This document shows, piece by piece, positions 53,768-62,189 of a DNA stretch of 64,000 nt. A program made the translations under genes and the position numbers. The notes under the pieces are model-generated. The model saw only the letters and a list, made by a program, of their open reading frames with translations. It had not been told where the DNA came from and did no database searches. Origin of the DNA: Mesorhizobium sp. NFR06 (GTDB lineage: Bacteria; Pseudomonadota; Alphaproteobacteria; Rhizobiales; Rhizobiaceae). The stretch covers positions 1 through 64,000 of the forward strand of contig NZ_FOVT01000021.1 in the NCBI RefSeq assembly GCF_900115245.1, read 5' to 3'. Within the stretch, counting starts at the first letter, position 1. The number at the start of each line of letters is the position of its first letter.

Positions 53768-53859
53768 GGCAGTGCTCCTTTGAGCACCGATTACACTGCC
53801 GCTGGCCTTCGTCTTCAAACGAGTATAAATTCCACTTCGGATAACTTGAGGTTATGCGA

Positions 53860-54765
53860 ATGAAGCGAGGACGGCTGCCGCTCACGGCGCTCAGGAGCTT
53901 CGAGACGGCCGGCCGGCATTTGAGCTTCAGCCGGGCGGCAGAGGAGCTTTATGTCTCCCAGGCCGCGATCAGCCGCCAGATCCGCGAGCTCGAGACCTTC
54001 TTGCGCCGGCCGCTGTTTCTGCGCCTCCACCGGCGCGTCGAACTGACGGATGCGGGGCATCGGCTCCTCGACCGATTGGTCAGAAGCTTCGACGACATCG
54101 ACCGGGTGCTTTCGGAGCTTACGACCTCGCCGGCGCAATCGGTGGTCCGCGTGAGCGTCGAACCATCGCTTGCCGCGGTATGGCTGGTTCCGCGGCTCAA
54201 TCGCTTTCGTCAGTTGCGACCCGACATCGACGTGTCGCTCGAGGTCGATCCGCGGCCGATCGAGTTCCGCAGCGATCAGCCCGAGATCGCCTTGCGTTTC
54301 AGCGCGCGCGCCACGTCGTGGCCTCGCAGCGAGGCCGAGCGCTTGGCCTCGACTGTCGATTCTCCGGTTCTGTCGCCGGCGCTGCTGGCATCGGGCCCTC
54401 CCTTGGAAAAGCCGATCGACCTTCGCCATTACACCCTGCTGCATGAGGAAAACCGCCAAGGCTGGGCGCGCTGGTTCCAGGCCGCAGGCGTGCCCGCCGA
54501 CGCGATACCCCCGCGGGGCCCGATGCTGGCCGACATCTCGCTTTCGAAGCAGGCCGCGCTGCTCGGCCACGGCGTAGCGCTCGGCGATCTCTTGCAGGTC
54601 GGCGAAGAACTCGCGTCGGGCACCTTGATCAAGCCGTTCGATATCGATGTCGCTTCCGGCGCCTATTGGCTCGTGGCCCGTAGCTTGCGGGATCTGCCGG
54701 AACCCTCCAGGGCGTTCGCCGACTGGGTCCGAAGCGAATTCGCCTTGACCAGGGGAGCGGCCTAA
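53860..54765 (+). CDS. LysR-family regulator (GcvA/AmpR-like)
   Basis: About 301 residues. The HTH is clear: LPLTALRSFETAGRHLSFSR, AAEELYVSQAAISRQIREL and FLRRPLFLRLHRRVELTDAG. The effector domain has SLAAVWLVPRLNRFRQLRPDIDV. This N-terminal type (KRGRLPLTALRSFE) is shared by GcvA and AmpR regulators. An upstream ATG (53854) is possible, but GAGG spacing favours 53860. It is divergent from the small ORF and lies one gene beyond yidD from the beta-lactamase, so a role as an AmpR-like regulator is conceivable but not shown. Confidence 0.88.
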   Translation: MKRGRLPLTALRSFETAGRHLSFSRAAEELYVSQAAISRQIRELETFLRRPLFLRLHRRVELTDAGHRLLDRLVRSFDDIDRVLSELTTSPAQSVVRVSVEPSLAAVWLVPRLNRFRQLRPDIDVSLEVDPRPIEFRSDQPEIALRFSARATSWPRSEAERLASTVDSPVLSPALLASGPPLEKPIDLRHYTLLHEENRQGWARWFQAAGVPADAIPPRGPMLADISLSKQAALLGHGVALGDLLQVGEELASGTLIKPFDIDVASGAYWLVARSLRDLPEPSRAFADWVRSEFALTRGAA

Positions 54766-54774
54766 CCGCTATCC

Positions 54775-55221
54775 CTAAGCCGCCTGTCCGGCGCGCTTCT
54801 TCTCGATCTGGCCGATCGCATCGACCACGGCGTCGAAGGTCAGCATGGTCGAGGCATGGCGCGCCTTGTAGTCGCGCACCGGCTCCAGATATTTCAAATC
54901 GGCGAAACGACCTTCCGGCGGCGCGCCGTTCTCCTTGAGCATCTTCAGCATGGTCTCGCGCACGGCGCGCAACTCGTCGGCGCGGGCACCGACCACATGC
55001 TGGGCCATGATTGACGACGAGGCCTGGCCGAGCGCGCAGGCCTTCACGTCGTGGGCGAAATCGGTCACCACGTCGCCGTCCATCTTGAGGTCGACGATCA
55101 CCGTCGAGCCGCACAATTTGGAATGCGCCCTGGCCGTCGCGTCGGCATCGTGGAGCCGGCCGATCCGCCCTATATTTCCCGCGAAACCGAGAATTTTCGC
55201 ATTGTAGACATCGTCGATCAT
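54775..55221 (-). CDS. IscU/NifU-like iron-sulfur scaffold-type protein
   Basis: A 148-residue protein of the SufU/IscU fold. Two of the three cluster cysteines are seen: C37 in HSKLCGST and C62 in DVKACALGQASSSIMA. At the position of the third cysteine the sequence is RHAST (A123), so the usual ligand set is incomplete. It may bind a labile cluster or zinc, or act in another role. It is divergent from folE, with about 235 bp between, and its arrangement next to folE-hisI is seen in other rhizobia. Confidence 0.88.
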   Translation of the reverse strand: MIDDVYNAKILGFAGNIGRIGRLHDADATARAHSKLCGSTVIVDLKMDGDVVTDFAHDVKACALGQASSSIMAQHVVGARADELRAVRETMLKMLKENGAPPEGRFADLKYLEPVRDYKARHASTMLTFDAVVDAIGQIEKKRAGQAA

Positions 55222-55456
55222 ATTTTTCCAATCTGTCGCCGCCCAGCGAACAGGCTTTGCCGCTCTCGCGTCTTCCTTTCGCTCTGCTCAACCATATATA
55301 ATGGTGGCAGTCGGGCATCGACAAGGCAATCACATGCCGCCGTGCGAGCCCATATGTTCACGCCGCTTGCGGGATGGAAATGGGCGATTTTCACCCAAAA
55401 GGTCGTGGTCCGTTCAACTCGTCCCACCTTTGAGTGGGGCTACGGGAGACGCCTTT

Positions 55457-56089
55457 ATGGATGCCGTCATCAAGAAAATCATGCCCCCGTCCGAGTATTT
55501 GGAAAAGCCGGTCACCGACCGGCCGAGCGAAGCCGAGGTCGAGGCCGCCGTGCGCACGCTTTTACGCTGGACAGGCGATAATCCGGACCGCGAAGGCCTG
55601 ATCGACACGCCAAAGCGTGTCACCAAAGCCTTCCGCGAAATGTTCAACGGCTATGACATGTGCCCGGCCGACGAGCTTGGCCGCACCTTCGAGGAGGTGG
55701 CCGGCTATGACGACCTCGTCATCGTCAAGGACATCAAATTCCATTCGCATTGCGAGCACCACATGGTGCCGATCATCGGCAGGGCGCATGTCGGCTATCT
55801 GCCGGACGGCAAGGTCGTCGGCCTGTCGAAGATCGCGCGTGTCGTCGACATCTTCGCCCACCGCCTGCAGACGCAGGAAGCGATGACTGCGCAGATCGCC
55901 GGCGTCATCCAGGACGTGCTTAATCCGCGCGGTGTCGCCGTCATGCTCGAAGCCGAGCATATGTGCATGGCCATGCGCGGTATTCGCAAGCAGGACTCGA
56001 CGACGCTGACCTCGACCTTCACCGGCGTCTTCAAGGATACCCCCGAAGAGCAGGTTCGCTTCGTCACCATGGTGCGCGCCGGCGGCTGA
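55457..56089 (+). CDS. folE: GTP cyclohydrolase I
   Basis: A 210-residue protein of the FolE1 type: TPKRVTKAFREMFNGYD, KDIKFHSHCEHHMVPIIGRAHVGYLP with zinc-binding Cys/His, and LEAEHMCMAMRGIRKQDSTT with the second zinc cysteine. It turns GTP into dihydroneopterin triphosphate for folate. ATG 55457 is the conserved start; the frame is open upstream without a good ribosome site. It lies 40 bp before hisI on the same strand. Confidence 0.95.
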   Translation: MDAVIKKIMPPSEYLEKPVTDRPSEAEVEAAVRTLLRWTGDNPDREGLIDTPKRVTKAFREMFNGYDMCPADELGRTFEEVAGYDDLVIVKDIKFHSHCEHHMVPIIGRAHVGYLPDGKVVGLSKIARVVDIFAHRLQTQEAMTAQIAGVIQDVLNPRGVAVMLEAEHMCMAMRGIRKQDSTTLTSTFTGVFKDTPEEQVRFVTMVRAGG

Positions 56090-56129
56090 TTTGCCGGCCG
56101 TCGCCGGCCCAGACACATAAGGACCGGCG

Positions 56130-56588
56130 ATGTCGGCGATGAAATTCCCCGAAGCCCTGTCAGACAAGAAAGCGCTGGAGGAAGGCACCGTTCTTTCTCC
56201 GCGCTTCGACGCCGCGGGCCTCGTCACCGTCGTCGTCACCGATGCCGGCGACGGCATGCTGTTGATGGTCGCGCATATGAATGCCGAGGCGCTGGCGCTA
56301 ACGCTGGAGACCGGCATTGCCCACTATTGGTCGCGCTCGCGCAACGCGCTGTGGAAGAAGGGCGAGACCTCGGGCAATTTCCAACACGTCGTCGAGATGC
56401 GCACGGATTGTGACCAGGACGCGATATGGTTGCGCGTCAAAGTATTGGGCCACGACGCAACTTGTCACACGGGACGGCGTTCCTGTTTTTATCGGACGGT
56501 GGGACTGAACGACGGCAAGGCGACGCTTGCCGACGACGGCAGCAAGCCGCTGTTCGATACGCAAGAGACGTATCGGAAGCCGGTGTGA
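56130..56588 (+). CDS. hisI: Phosphoribosyl-AMP cyclohydrolase
   Basis: A 152-residue single-domain HisI with the metal-binding motifs MRTDCDQDAIWLRV and DATCHTGRRSCFYR, three cysteines in all. It opens the purine ring of phosphoribosyl-AMP in histidine synthesis. There is no fused HisE domain, so that activity is encoded elsewhere. A GGA just upstream of ATG 56130 gives a modest ribosome site. It follows folE and may be cotranscribed with it. Confidence 0.95.
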   Translation: MSAMKFPEALSDKKALEEGTVLSPRFDAAGLVTVVVTDAGDGMLLMVAHMNAEALALTLETGIAHYWSRSRNALWKKGETSGNFQHVVEMRTDCDQDAIWLRVKVLGHDATCHTGRRSCFYRTVGLNDGKATLADDGSKPLFDTQETYRKPV

Positions 56589-56672
56589 ACCATTCAATAT
56601 TCACAAAACACCCACATTCACCATTCTCAAATATCCTTGCGATAGAAGGGATATGGGACAAGGGAGATCATG

Positions 56673-57638
56673 ATGCTCGAATGGGCGTCATTGCGCAGCA
56701 GACCTGATGTTCGGGAGGCCAACGGCCCAGCATCCTCCGGCGGCTCGTCAGACCCGAACCCCGGCGGCAGAGCCGGGATCTCACTGGCGCTAGGCGGCGG
56801 TTGCGCCAGGGGCTGGGCCCATATCGGCGTGCTGCGCGCTCTGGACGAGGCCGGCATCGAAGTGTCTATGATCGCCGGCACCTCGATCGGCGCGCTGGTC
56901 GGCGGCTGCTATCTTGCCGGCAAGCTCGACGAACTGGAGGACTTCGCCAGAAGCCTGACCAAGCGGCGCATCTTCGGCCTTCTCGATCTCAATCTACGCG
57001 GCAGCGGCCTGTTCGGCGGCATGAGGCTCGATCAGCGCCTGCGCGAGCACCTCGACGGCGCCCGCTTCGAAGACCTGTCGAAACCCTTCGTCGCCGTCGC
57101 TTCCGAAATCCGCACCGGCCACGAAATCTGGCTGTCGAGCGGCTCTCTCGTCACCGCCATGCGCGCCTCCTACGCGCTGCCGGGCGTCTTCGAGCCGGTG
57201 GCCTGCAATGGCCGCGTGCTCGTCGACGGCGCGCTGGTCAATCCGGTGCCGGTCTCGGTCTGCCGTGCCTACGAGCAGCCGCTCGTCGTGGCGGTCAACC
57301 TGCATTACGACCTGTTCGGACGCGCTGCCGTCATCAAGCACAGCGCCGGCGAACTGGTTGTCGAGAACGACGCACCGCGCCCCGGCCACCCCAATCCGCA
57401 GTCGCACCAGACGCGCCTCGGCATCACCGGCGTGATGGTGGAGGCCTTCAACATCATCCAGGACCGGATTTCACGCGCCAGGCTCGCCGGCGATCCGCCG
57501 GATATGTCGCTGCAGCCGAAACTCAGTCATATCGGCCTGACGGAATTCCACCGCGCCGACGAGGCGATCAGCATCGGCTACCAGGCGACGATGTCGCAGA
57601 TCGGCGAATTGACCCGGCTGCAGTCCGTTCTCGTGTGA
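56673..57638 (+). CDS. Patatin-like phospholipase
   Basis: About 321 residues. The patatin features are present: the oxyanion loop LALGGGCARGWAHIGVLRAL, the nucleophile elbow GTSIGALVGG (S71) and the catalytic Asp in VDGALVNP (D185). It has no signal peptide, like the cytoplasmic RssA family of bacteria. It should hydrolyse acyl esters of lipids. The ATG at 56673 gives a better GGGAG spacing (six bases) than ATG 56670. It converges on recJ, with a palindromic repeat between. Confidence 0.9.
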   Translation: MLEWASLRSRPDVREANGPASSGGSSDPNPGGRAGISLALGGGCARGWAHIGVLRALDEAGIEVSMIAGTSIGALVGGCYLAGKLDELEDFARSLTKRRIFGLLDLNLRGSGLFGGMRLDQRLREHLDGARFEDLSKPFVAVASEIRTGHEIWLSSGSLVTAMRASYALPGVFEPVACNGRVLVDGALVNPVPVSVCRAYEQPLVVAVNLHYDLFGRAAVIKHSAGELVVENDAPRPGHPNPQSHQTRLGITGVMVEAFNIIQDRISRARLAGDPPDMSLQPKLSHIGLTEFHRADEAISIGYQATMSQIGELTRLQSVLV

Positions 57639-57655
57639 ACTTCCCGGATCGCCAT

Positions 57656-57761
57656 TAGAGCGATTGCAGGAAAAGTGCGCAGCGCGCCTTTCCGTCCGGA
57701 ATCGCGTAAAAACAAATAGTTAGAGCAGTTCGGCGATTCAGTGAACCACTGACCTGCTCTA
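57656..57761. repeat. RIME-like palindromic repeat, copy 3, overlapping the recJ stop codon
   Basis: The 106-bp copy is bounded by TAGAG (57656-57660) and CTCTA (57757-57761), with GATTGCAGGAAAA and TTTCCGTCCGGAATCGCG inside. Its last three bases, read on the minus strand, are the TAG stop codon of recJ, as in the dnaE copy. Confidence 0.87.
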
Positions 57762-59543
57762 GGCCAGCGCGGCATCGCTGATGCGGAACTGCACCGTGCG
57801 GTTGCCGTTCCAGTAATTGCCCGACAGCGAGCCGGCGATATGCACGGTCTTGCCCCTGTTCCTGAACAGGAATTCGCCAAGCGCCGTGTCGACGGCACGG
57901 AACGCGATGGCCTGGATATTGCCGCCGCTTTGCGATTGCAGGTCCACTCGAATGTGATTGGTGCCGATCGCACGCGCGTCGGTCAGCCGGTGGCGCGGCA
58001 GCACGAACACCGGCGCGATGTGCCCGGCGCCGAACGGCCCGGCTTTCTCCAGCGCATCGAGCAGCGAGATCGTGGCACCTTCGGCGGCAAGCGCGCCGTC
58101 GATCGCCAGGCTTTCCTCATTGTGCAGCCGGGACACGTCTGCCGCGGCGCGCTCCTCGAAAAAGGCGCGCAATTCGCCGAGCCTGGCGCGCTCGACGGTG
58201 ATGCCCGCGGCCATCGCGTGGCCGCCGCCCTTGACGATCAGCCCGGCATCGGCCGCCTCGCGCACCAGCCGGCCGAGATCGAACCCGGTTACCGAGCGCC
58301 CGGAGCCCGTGCCGATGCCGGTCGAATTGAAGGCGATGGCAAAGGCCGGCCGGCGGGCATGGTCCTTGAGCCGCGAAGCGATCAGCCCGACGATGCCCGG
58401 ATGCCAGGTGTTGCTGGCGGTGACGATGACGGCGGGACCATTGCCGCCGGCAAGCTCCGCATCGGCCTCGGCGCGCGCCTGCGCGAGCATCTCCTGCTCC
58501 ATCTGCTGCCGTTCCTGGTTCAGCCGGTCGAGCGTCTCGGCAATGCTTGCCGCCTCGACGGGATCGTCGGTGGCTAAAAGCCGGCTGCCGAGCGCGGCAT
58601 CGCCGATGCGCCCGCCGGCATTGATGCGCGGGCCGATCAGGAAGGAGAGATGGAAGGTGTTGATCGGCTCGCCGATGCGCGAGACCCGCGCCAACGCCGC
58701 CAGCCCCTCATTCTTCTGCTGGCGCGTCACCTGCAGCCCCTTGACCACGAAGGCGCGGTTGACGCCGGTCAGCGGTACCACGTCGCAGACAGTCGCCAGC
58801 GCGACGAGATCGAGTAGCGAAAGCAGGTCTGGCGGCGCGGCATTCGGTAGTCGTTCGCGCAGCACCTTCGCCGTCTGCACCAGGCAGAGGAACACGACGC
58901 CGGCGGCGCACAGATGCCCCTGCCCCGACAGGTCATCCTCGCGATTGGGATTGACCACCGCGTCGGCCGCCGGCAGCGCTCCGCCGACCTGGTGATGGTC
59001 GAGCACCACGACATCGGCGCCGGCTTGCTTGGCCGCCTCGATCGAGGTCGCGCTGTTGGTGCCACAGTCCACGGTCACGATCAGCTTCGCGCCGCGCGCA
59101 ATCAACTCCCGCATCGCTTCCGGATTGGGTCCGTAGCCTTCGAAAATGCGGTCCGGAATGTAGATTTCGCACGGCACCGAAAAATGCGTGAGAAAGCGCT
59201 TGATGAGCGCCGAGGAGGCCGCGCCGTCGACGTCGTAATCGCCGAAGATCGCCACCTTTTCCTGGGCGACGATCGCATCGCTGAGCCTCGCCGCCGCCTT
59301 CTCCATATCGGTCAGCGATGCCGGATTTGGCAAAAGCTCGCGAATGGTCGGGTCGAGGAAGCGCTCGGTCTGTTCCACGCCGACGCCGCGCCCGGCAAGC
59401 ACGCGCGCCACGATATCGGGTACGCCGTGGCCCTGCGCTATGGCCAAAGCGGCCATGTCCTGCCGCTCGGTCAGCCGGTGTTCCCAGGAAACACCGGTCG
59501 CCGACTGCCTGACATCGAGGAAGAACCGTTTCTCGCCCGTCAT
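57759..59543 (-). CDS. recJ: Single-stranded-DNA-specific exonuclease RecJ
   Basis: About 594 residues with the DHH phosphoesterase motifs: VAIFGDYDVDGAASSALI, DCGTNSATS and VVLDHHQVGGALP. The DHHA1 domain follows with VKGGGHAMAAGITVERA. RecJ degrades single-stranded DNA 5'-3' in repair and recombination. ATG 59543 (MTGEKRFFLDVRQSA) is preferred; a GTG at 59561 with AAGGA nearby is an alternative adding six residues. Its stop codon TAG lies inside the terminal TAGAG of a palindromic repeat. Confidence 0.95.
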   Translation of the reverse strand: MTGEKRFFLDVRQSATGVSWEHRLTERQDMAALAIAQGHGVPDIVARVLAGRGVGVEQTERFLDPTIRELLPNPASLTDMEKAAARLSDAIVAQEKVAIFGDYDVDGAASSALIKRFLTHFSVPCEIYIPDRIFEGYGPNPEAMRELIARGAKLIVTVDCGTNSATSIEAAKQAGADVVVLDHHQVGGALPAADAVVNPNREDDLSGQGHLCAAGVVFLCLVQTAKVLRERLPNAAPPDLLSLLDLVALATVCDVVPLTGVNRAFVVKGLQVTRQQKNEGLAALARVSRIGEPINTFHLSFLIGPRINAGGRIGDAALGSRLLATDDPVEAASIAETLDRLNQERQQMEQEMLAQARAEADAELAGGNGPAVIVTASNTWHPGIVGLIASRLKDHARRPAFAIAFNSTGIGTGSGRSVTGFDLGRLVREAADAGLIVKGGGHAMAAGITVERARLGELRAFFEERAAADVSRLHNEESLAIDGALAAEGATISLLDALEKAGPFGAGHIAPVFVLPRHRLTDARAIGTNHIRVDLQSQSGGNIQAIAFRAVDTALGEFLFRNRGKTVHIAGSLSGNYWNGNRTVQFRISDAALA

Positions 59544-59640
59544 GCGACGCGCCGTCTGCACATCATCCTTGCGCAGATATCAACATGCGAGGTCCAGGGC
59601 AATTCCAGGAAAAGGCCGAAACGGGCCAAACGGGGCGAAA

Positions 59641-60624
59641 TCAGAACTTATCCAGATCCTGGTGGCGCGCCTTGATCTCGCGCACCGTGCGCGAGGACGA
59701 ACGCAGCACGATCGTGTGGGTGGTGACGAAGGTGCGGCCGAACCTCACCCCGTCGAGCAGATTGCCGTCGGTGACGCCGGTTGCGGCAAACAGCACGTCG
59801 CCGCGCGCCATGTCCTGTGCGCGATAGACCCGCTTCGGATCGGAAATGCCCATCTTTTCGGCCCGCGCCGCCTTCTCGGGCGTGTCGAGGATCAGCCGGC
59901 CCTGCATCTGTCCGCCGGTACAGCGAAGTGCAGCCGCCGCCAGCACGCCTTCCGGCGCGCCGCCGGTGCCGAGATAGATGTCGATGCCGGTCTCGTCCGG
60001 ATCGGTGGTGTGGATTACGCCGGCGACATCGCCGTCGCCGATCAGCCGGATGGCGGCGCCCGTGGTGCGCACGGCGTCGATCAGCTTGGCGTGACGCGGC
60101 CGGTCGAGGATGCAGGCGGTGATGTCGGAAACGGCCACGCCCTTGGCCTTGGCGAGATTGGCAAGGTTCTCGGCCGGCGAAGCGTCGATGTCGATCAGGC
60201 CTTCCGGATAACCCGGGCCGATGGCGATCTTGTCCATGTAGACGTCGGGCGCGAACAGCAGGCTGCCCTTTTCCGCGATCGCGATGACGGCAAGCGCATT
60301 GGGCAGGTTCTTGGCGCAGATCGTCGTGCCCTCGAGCGGATCGAGCGCGATGTCGACGGCCGGGCCTTTGCCGGTGCCGACCTCCTCGCCGATATAGAGC
60401 ATCGGCGCCTCGTCGCGCTCGCCCTCGCCGATCACCACGGTGCCCTTGATGGCCAGCCGGTTGAGTTCCTGGCGCATCGCGTCGACCGCCACCTGGTCGG
60501 CGGCTTTCTCGTCGCCGCGCCCGCGCAGTCTTGCCGCCGCGACGGCCGCCCGCTCGGTCACGCGCACGACTTCCATGGTAAGGATCCGGTCGAGGCCGGC
60601 GGCGATGTTCTGGGCCATGTTCAT
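59641..60624 (-). CDS. glpX: Class II fructose-1,6-bisphosphatase
   Basis: A 327-residue GlpX-type phosphatase: VVIGEGERDEAPMLYIGEEVG and DIALDPLEGTTICAKN carry the metal-binding acidic residues, and later VIHTTDPDETGIDIYLGTGG. It acts in gluconeogenesis and the Calvin-type cycle. ATG 60624 (MNMAQNIAAGLDRIL) has GAGGAA upstream; the frame further up is not protein-like and covers a repeat. The gene lies between recJ and hom, all on the minus strand, a conserved rhizobial block. Confidence 0.95.
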   Translation of the reverse strand: MNMAQNIAAGLDRILTMEVVRVTERAAVAAARLRGRGDEKAADQVAVDAMRQELNRLAIKGTVVIGEGERDEAPMLYIGEEVGTGKGPAVDIALDPLEGTTICAKNLPNALAVIAIAEKGSLLFAPDVYMDKIAIGPGYPEGLIDIDASPAENLANLAKAKGVAVSDITACILDRPRHAKLIDAVRTTGAAIRLIGDGDVAGVIHTTDPDETGIDIYLGTGGAPEGVLAAAALRCTGGQMQGRLILDTPEKAARAEKMGISDPKRVYRAQDMARGDVLFAATGVTDGNLLDGVRFGRTFVTTHTIVLRSSSRTVREIKARHQDLDKF

Positions 60625-60654
60625 GGATAGGCTTTCCTCGTTGACTGTTTGCTG

Positions 60655-60704
60655 CGAGCAATTCCCGGAAAACTGTTTAACGGTTTTCGTCCGGAATTGA
60701 TCCG
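60655..60704. repeat. RIME-like repeat, half copy
   Basis: Only the first hairpin of the family is present: GAGCAATTCCCGGAAAAC ... GTTTTCGTCCGGAATTG, with CAATTCC/GGAATTG at the base. The second half (GAGCGGTTCG...) is missing. It sits between glpX and hom, in the upstream region of glpX. Confidence 0.75.
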
Positions 60705-60819
60705 CCTCCCGCCAGAGGCGCGTTTCTTCTGGCAAAGCTCCGTGACAACGGCAAGACTTGCCCCGTCAATTTTTGAAATCGCAGCAAAATCAATCGATTG
60801 AAGACGGAATCGGTATCGC

Positions 60820-62133
60820 TTATTCCGCCCGCTCGATGCGGATCACCTGCGGCTTGTCGGTCAGGTGACCGTCCTTGGTGATGCCTTCGACAGCCTTGCG
60901 CACCGCCGCTTCCGTCGTCTCATGGGTGACGAGGATCACTGTCTTCTGCGCCTGTGTTTCGGCGCCGGCCGCCTGCTGCACGATCGATTCCAGAGAGATG
61001 TCGTTGTCGGCCATGCGCTTGGCGATGGCGGCGAAGACACCGGTGCGGTCATGCACGGTAAGACGGATGAAGTAGCCGCCGGCATGGCTGCGCATCCGCG
61101 CCTTCTTGTAAGGCCTCAGTTCCTTTGCCGGCCAGCCGAACACCGGAGCGTGCTGGAACCCAGGCCGGCTCTTGGCGATGTCGGCAATGTCGCCGATCAC
61201 CGCCGACGCGGTGGCGTTGCCGCCGGCGCCCGGGCCGGAAAGCAGAAGCTCGCCCAGAATGTCGGTCTCAATCGCCACCGCGTTGATGACGCCATGCACC
61301 TGCGCGATGACCGAAGCCGTCGGCACCATCGTCGGATGGACGCGCTGCTCAATGCCGCTGTCGGTGCGCTGCGCGACGCCGAGCAGCTTGATGCGGTAGC
61401 CGAGATCGCCGGCCGCGCGGATGTCGGCCTGGGTGATGTTGGAGATGCCTTCCATGTAGATGTCGTTGGCGGCGATCCTGGTGCCGAAGGCAAGGCTGGT
61501 CAGGATCGACAATTTGTGCGCCGTGTCGTGGCCCTCGATGTCGAAGGTCGGATCAGCTTCGGCATAGCCGAGCCGCTGCGCGTCCTTCAGGCAGGCGTCA
61601 AAGGAGATGCCTTCGGCTTCCATCCGGGTCAGGATGTAGTTGCAGGTACCGTTGAGGATGCCGAAGACACGCGTCACCGCGTTGCCCGCCATCGCCTCGC
61701 GCATCGTCTTGATGACCGGGATGCCGCCGGCCACCGCCGCCTCGTAGTTGAGCAGCACGCCCTTCTTCTCGGCGATCTCGGCCAGCTGCACGCCGTGCTT
61801 GGCAAGCAGCGCCTTGTTGGCGGTGACGACATGGCGCCCGGCCTCGAGCCCCGCCTTCACCGACAGCCGCGCCGGCCCCTCGTCGCCGCCGATCAGCTCG
61901 ACGAAGACATCGATGTCGGCCTTTTCAGCCATCTTGACCGGATCGTCGAACCATTTCGCGGCGCTCAGATCGATGCCGCGGTCGCGCTTCGGGTCGCGGG
62001 CCGAGACGGCCGTTACGACGATGTCGCGGCCGCATTGGCGGGTAAGCTCGGCCGCCTTGTCGCGCAGCACGCGCGCCACCGAGGCGCCAACGGTGCCGAG
62101 GCCGGCAATTCCAACACGCAACGCTTCAGCCAT
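60820..62133 (-). CDS. hom: Homoserine dehydrogenase
   Basis: A 437-residue protein: the NAD(P) motif VGIAGLGTVGASVARVL at the start, the catalytic region FGILNGTCNYILTRMEAEG with YAEADPTFDIEGHDTAHKLSIL, and a C-terminal ACT domain (YFIRLTVHDRTGVFAAIAKRM) that usually binds threonine for feedback. It reduces aspartate semialdehyde to homoserine for Thr, Met and Ile. It lies 56 bp downstream of the aminotransferase gene on the same strand. Confidence 0.96.
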   Translation of the reverse strand: MAEALRVGIAGLGTVGASVARVLRDKAAELTRQCGRDIVVTAVSARDPKRDRGIDLSAAKWFDDPVKMAEKADIDVFVELIGGDEGPARLSVKAGLEAGRHVVTANKALLAKHGVQLAEIAEKKGVLLNYEAAVAGGIPVIKTMREAMAGNAVTRVFGILNGTCNYILTRMEAEGISFDACLKDAQRLGYAEADPTFDIEGHDTAHKLSILTSLAFGTRIAANDIYMEGISNITQADIRAAGDLGYRIKLLGVAQRTDSGIEQRVHPTMVPTASVIAQVHGVINAVAIETDILGELLLSGPGAGGNATASAVIGDIADIAKSRPGFQHAPVFGWPAKELRPYKKARMRSHAGGYFIRLTVHDRTGVFAAIAKRMADNDISLESIVQQAAGAETQAQKTVILVTHETTEAAVRKAVEGITKDGHLTDKPQVIRIERAE

Positions 62134-62189
62134 GTCCGGCGACGCCCCTCAACTAGCGAAAAATGTCAGGTGTAAAATGTCAGGCAGAC

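Noticed and set aside
52207..54765. LysR gene as an AmpR-type partner of the beta-lactamase
   Set aside because: The genes are not divergent neighbours; yidD and a small ORF lie between them. Kept only as a weak possibility in the gene entry.
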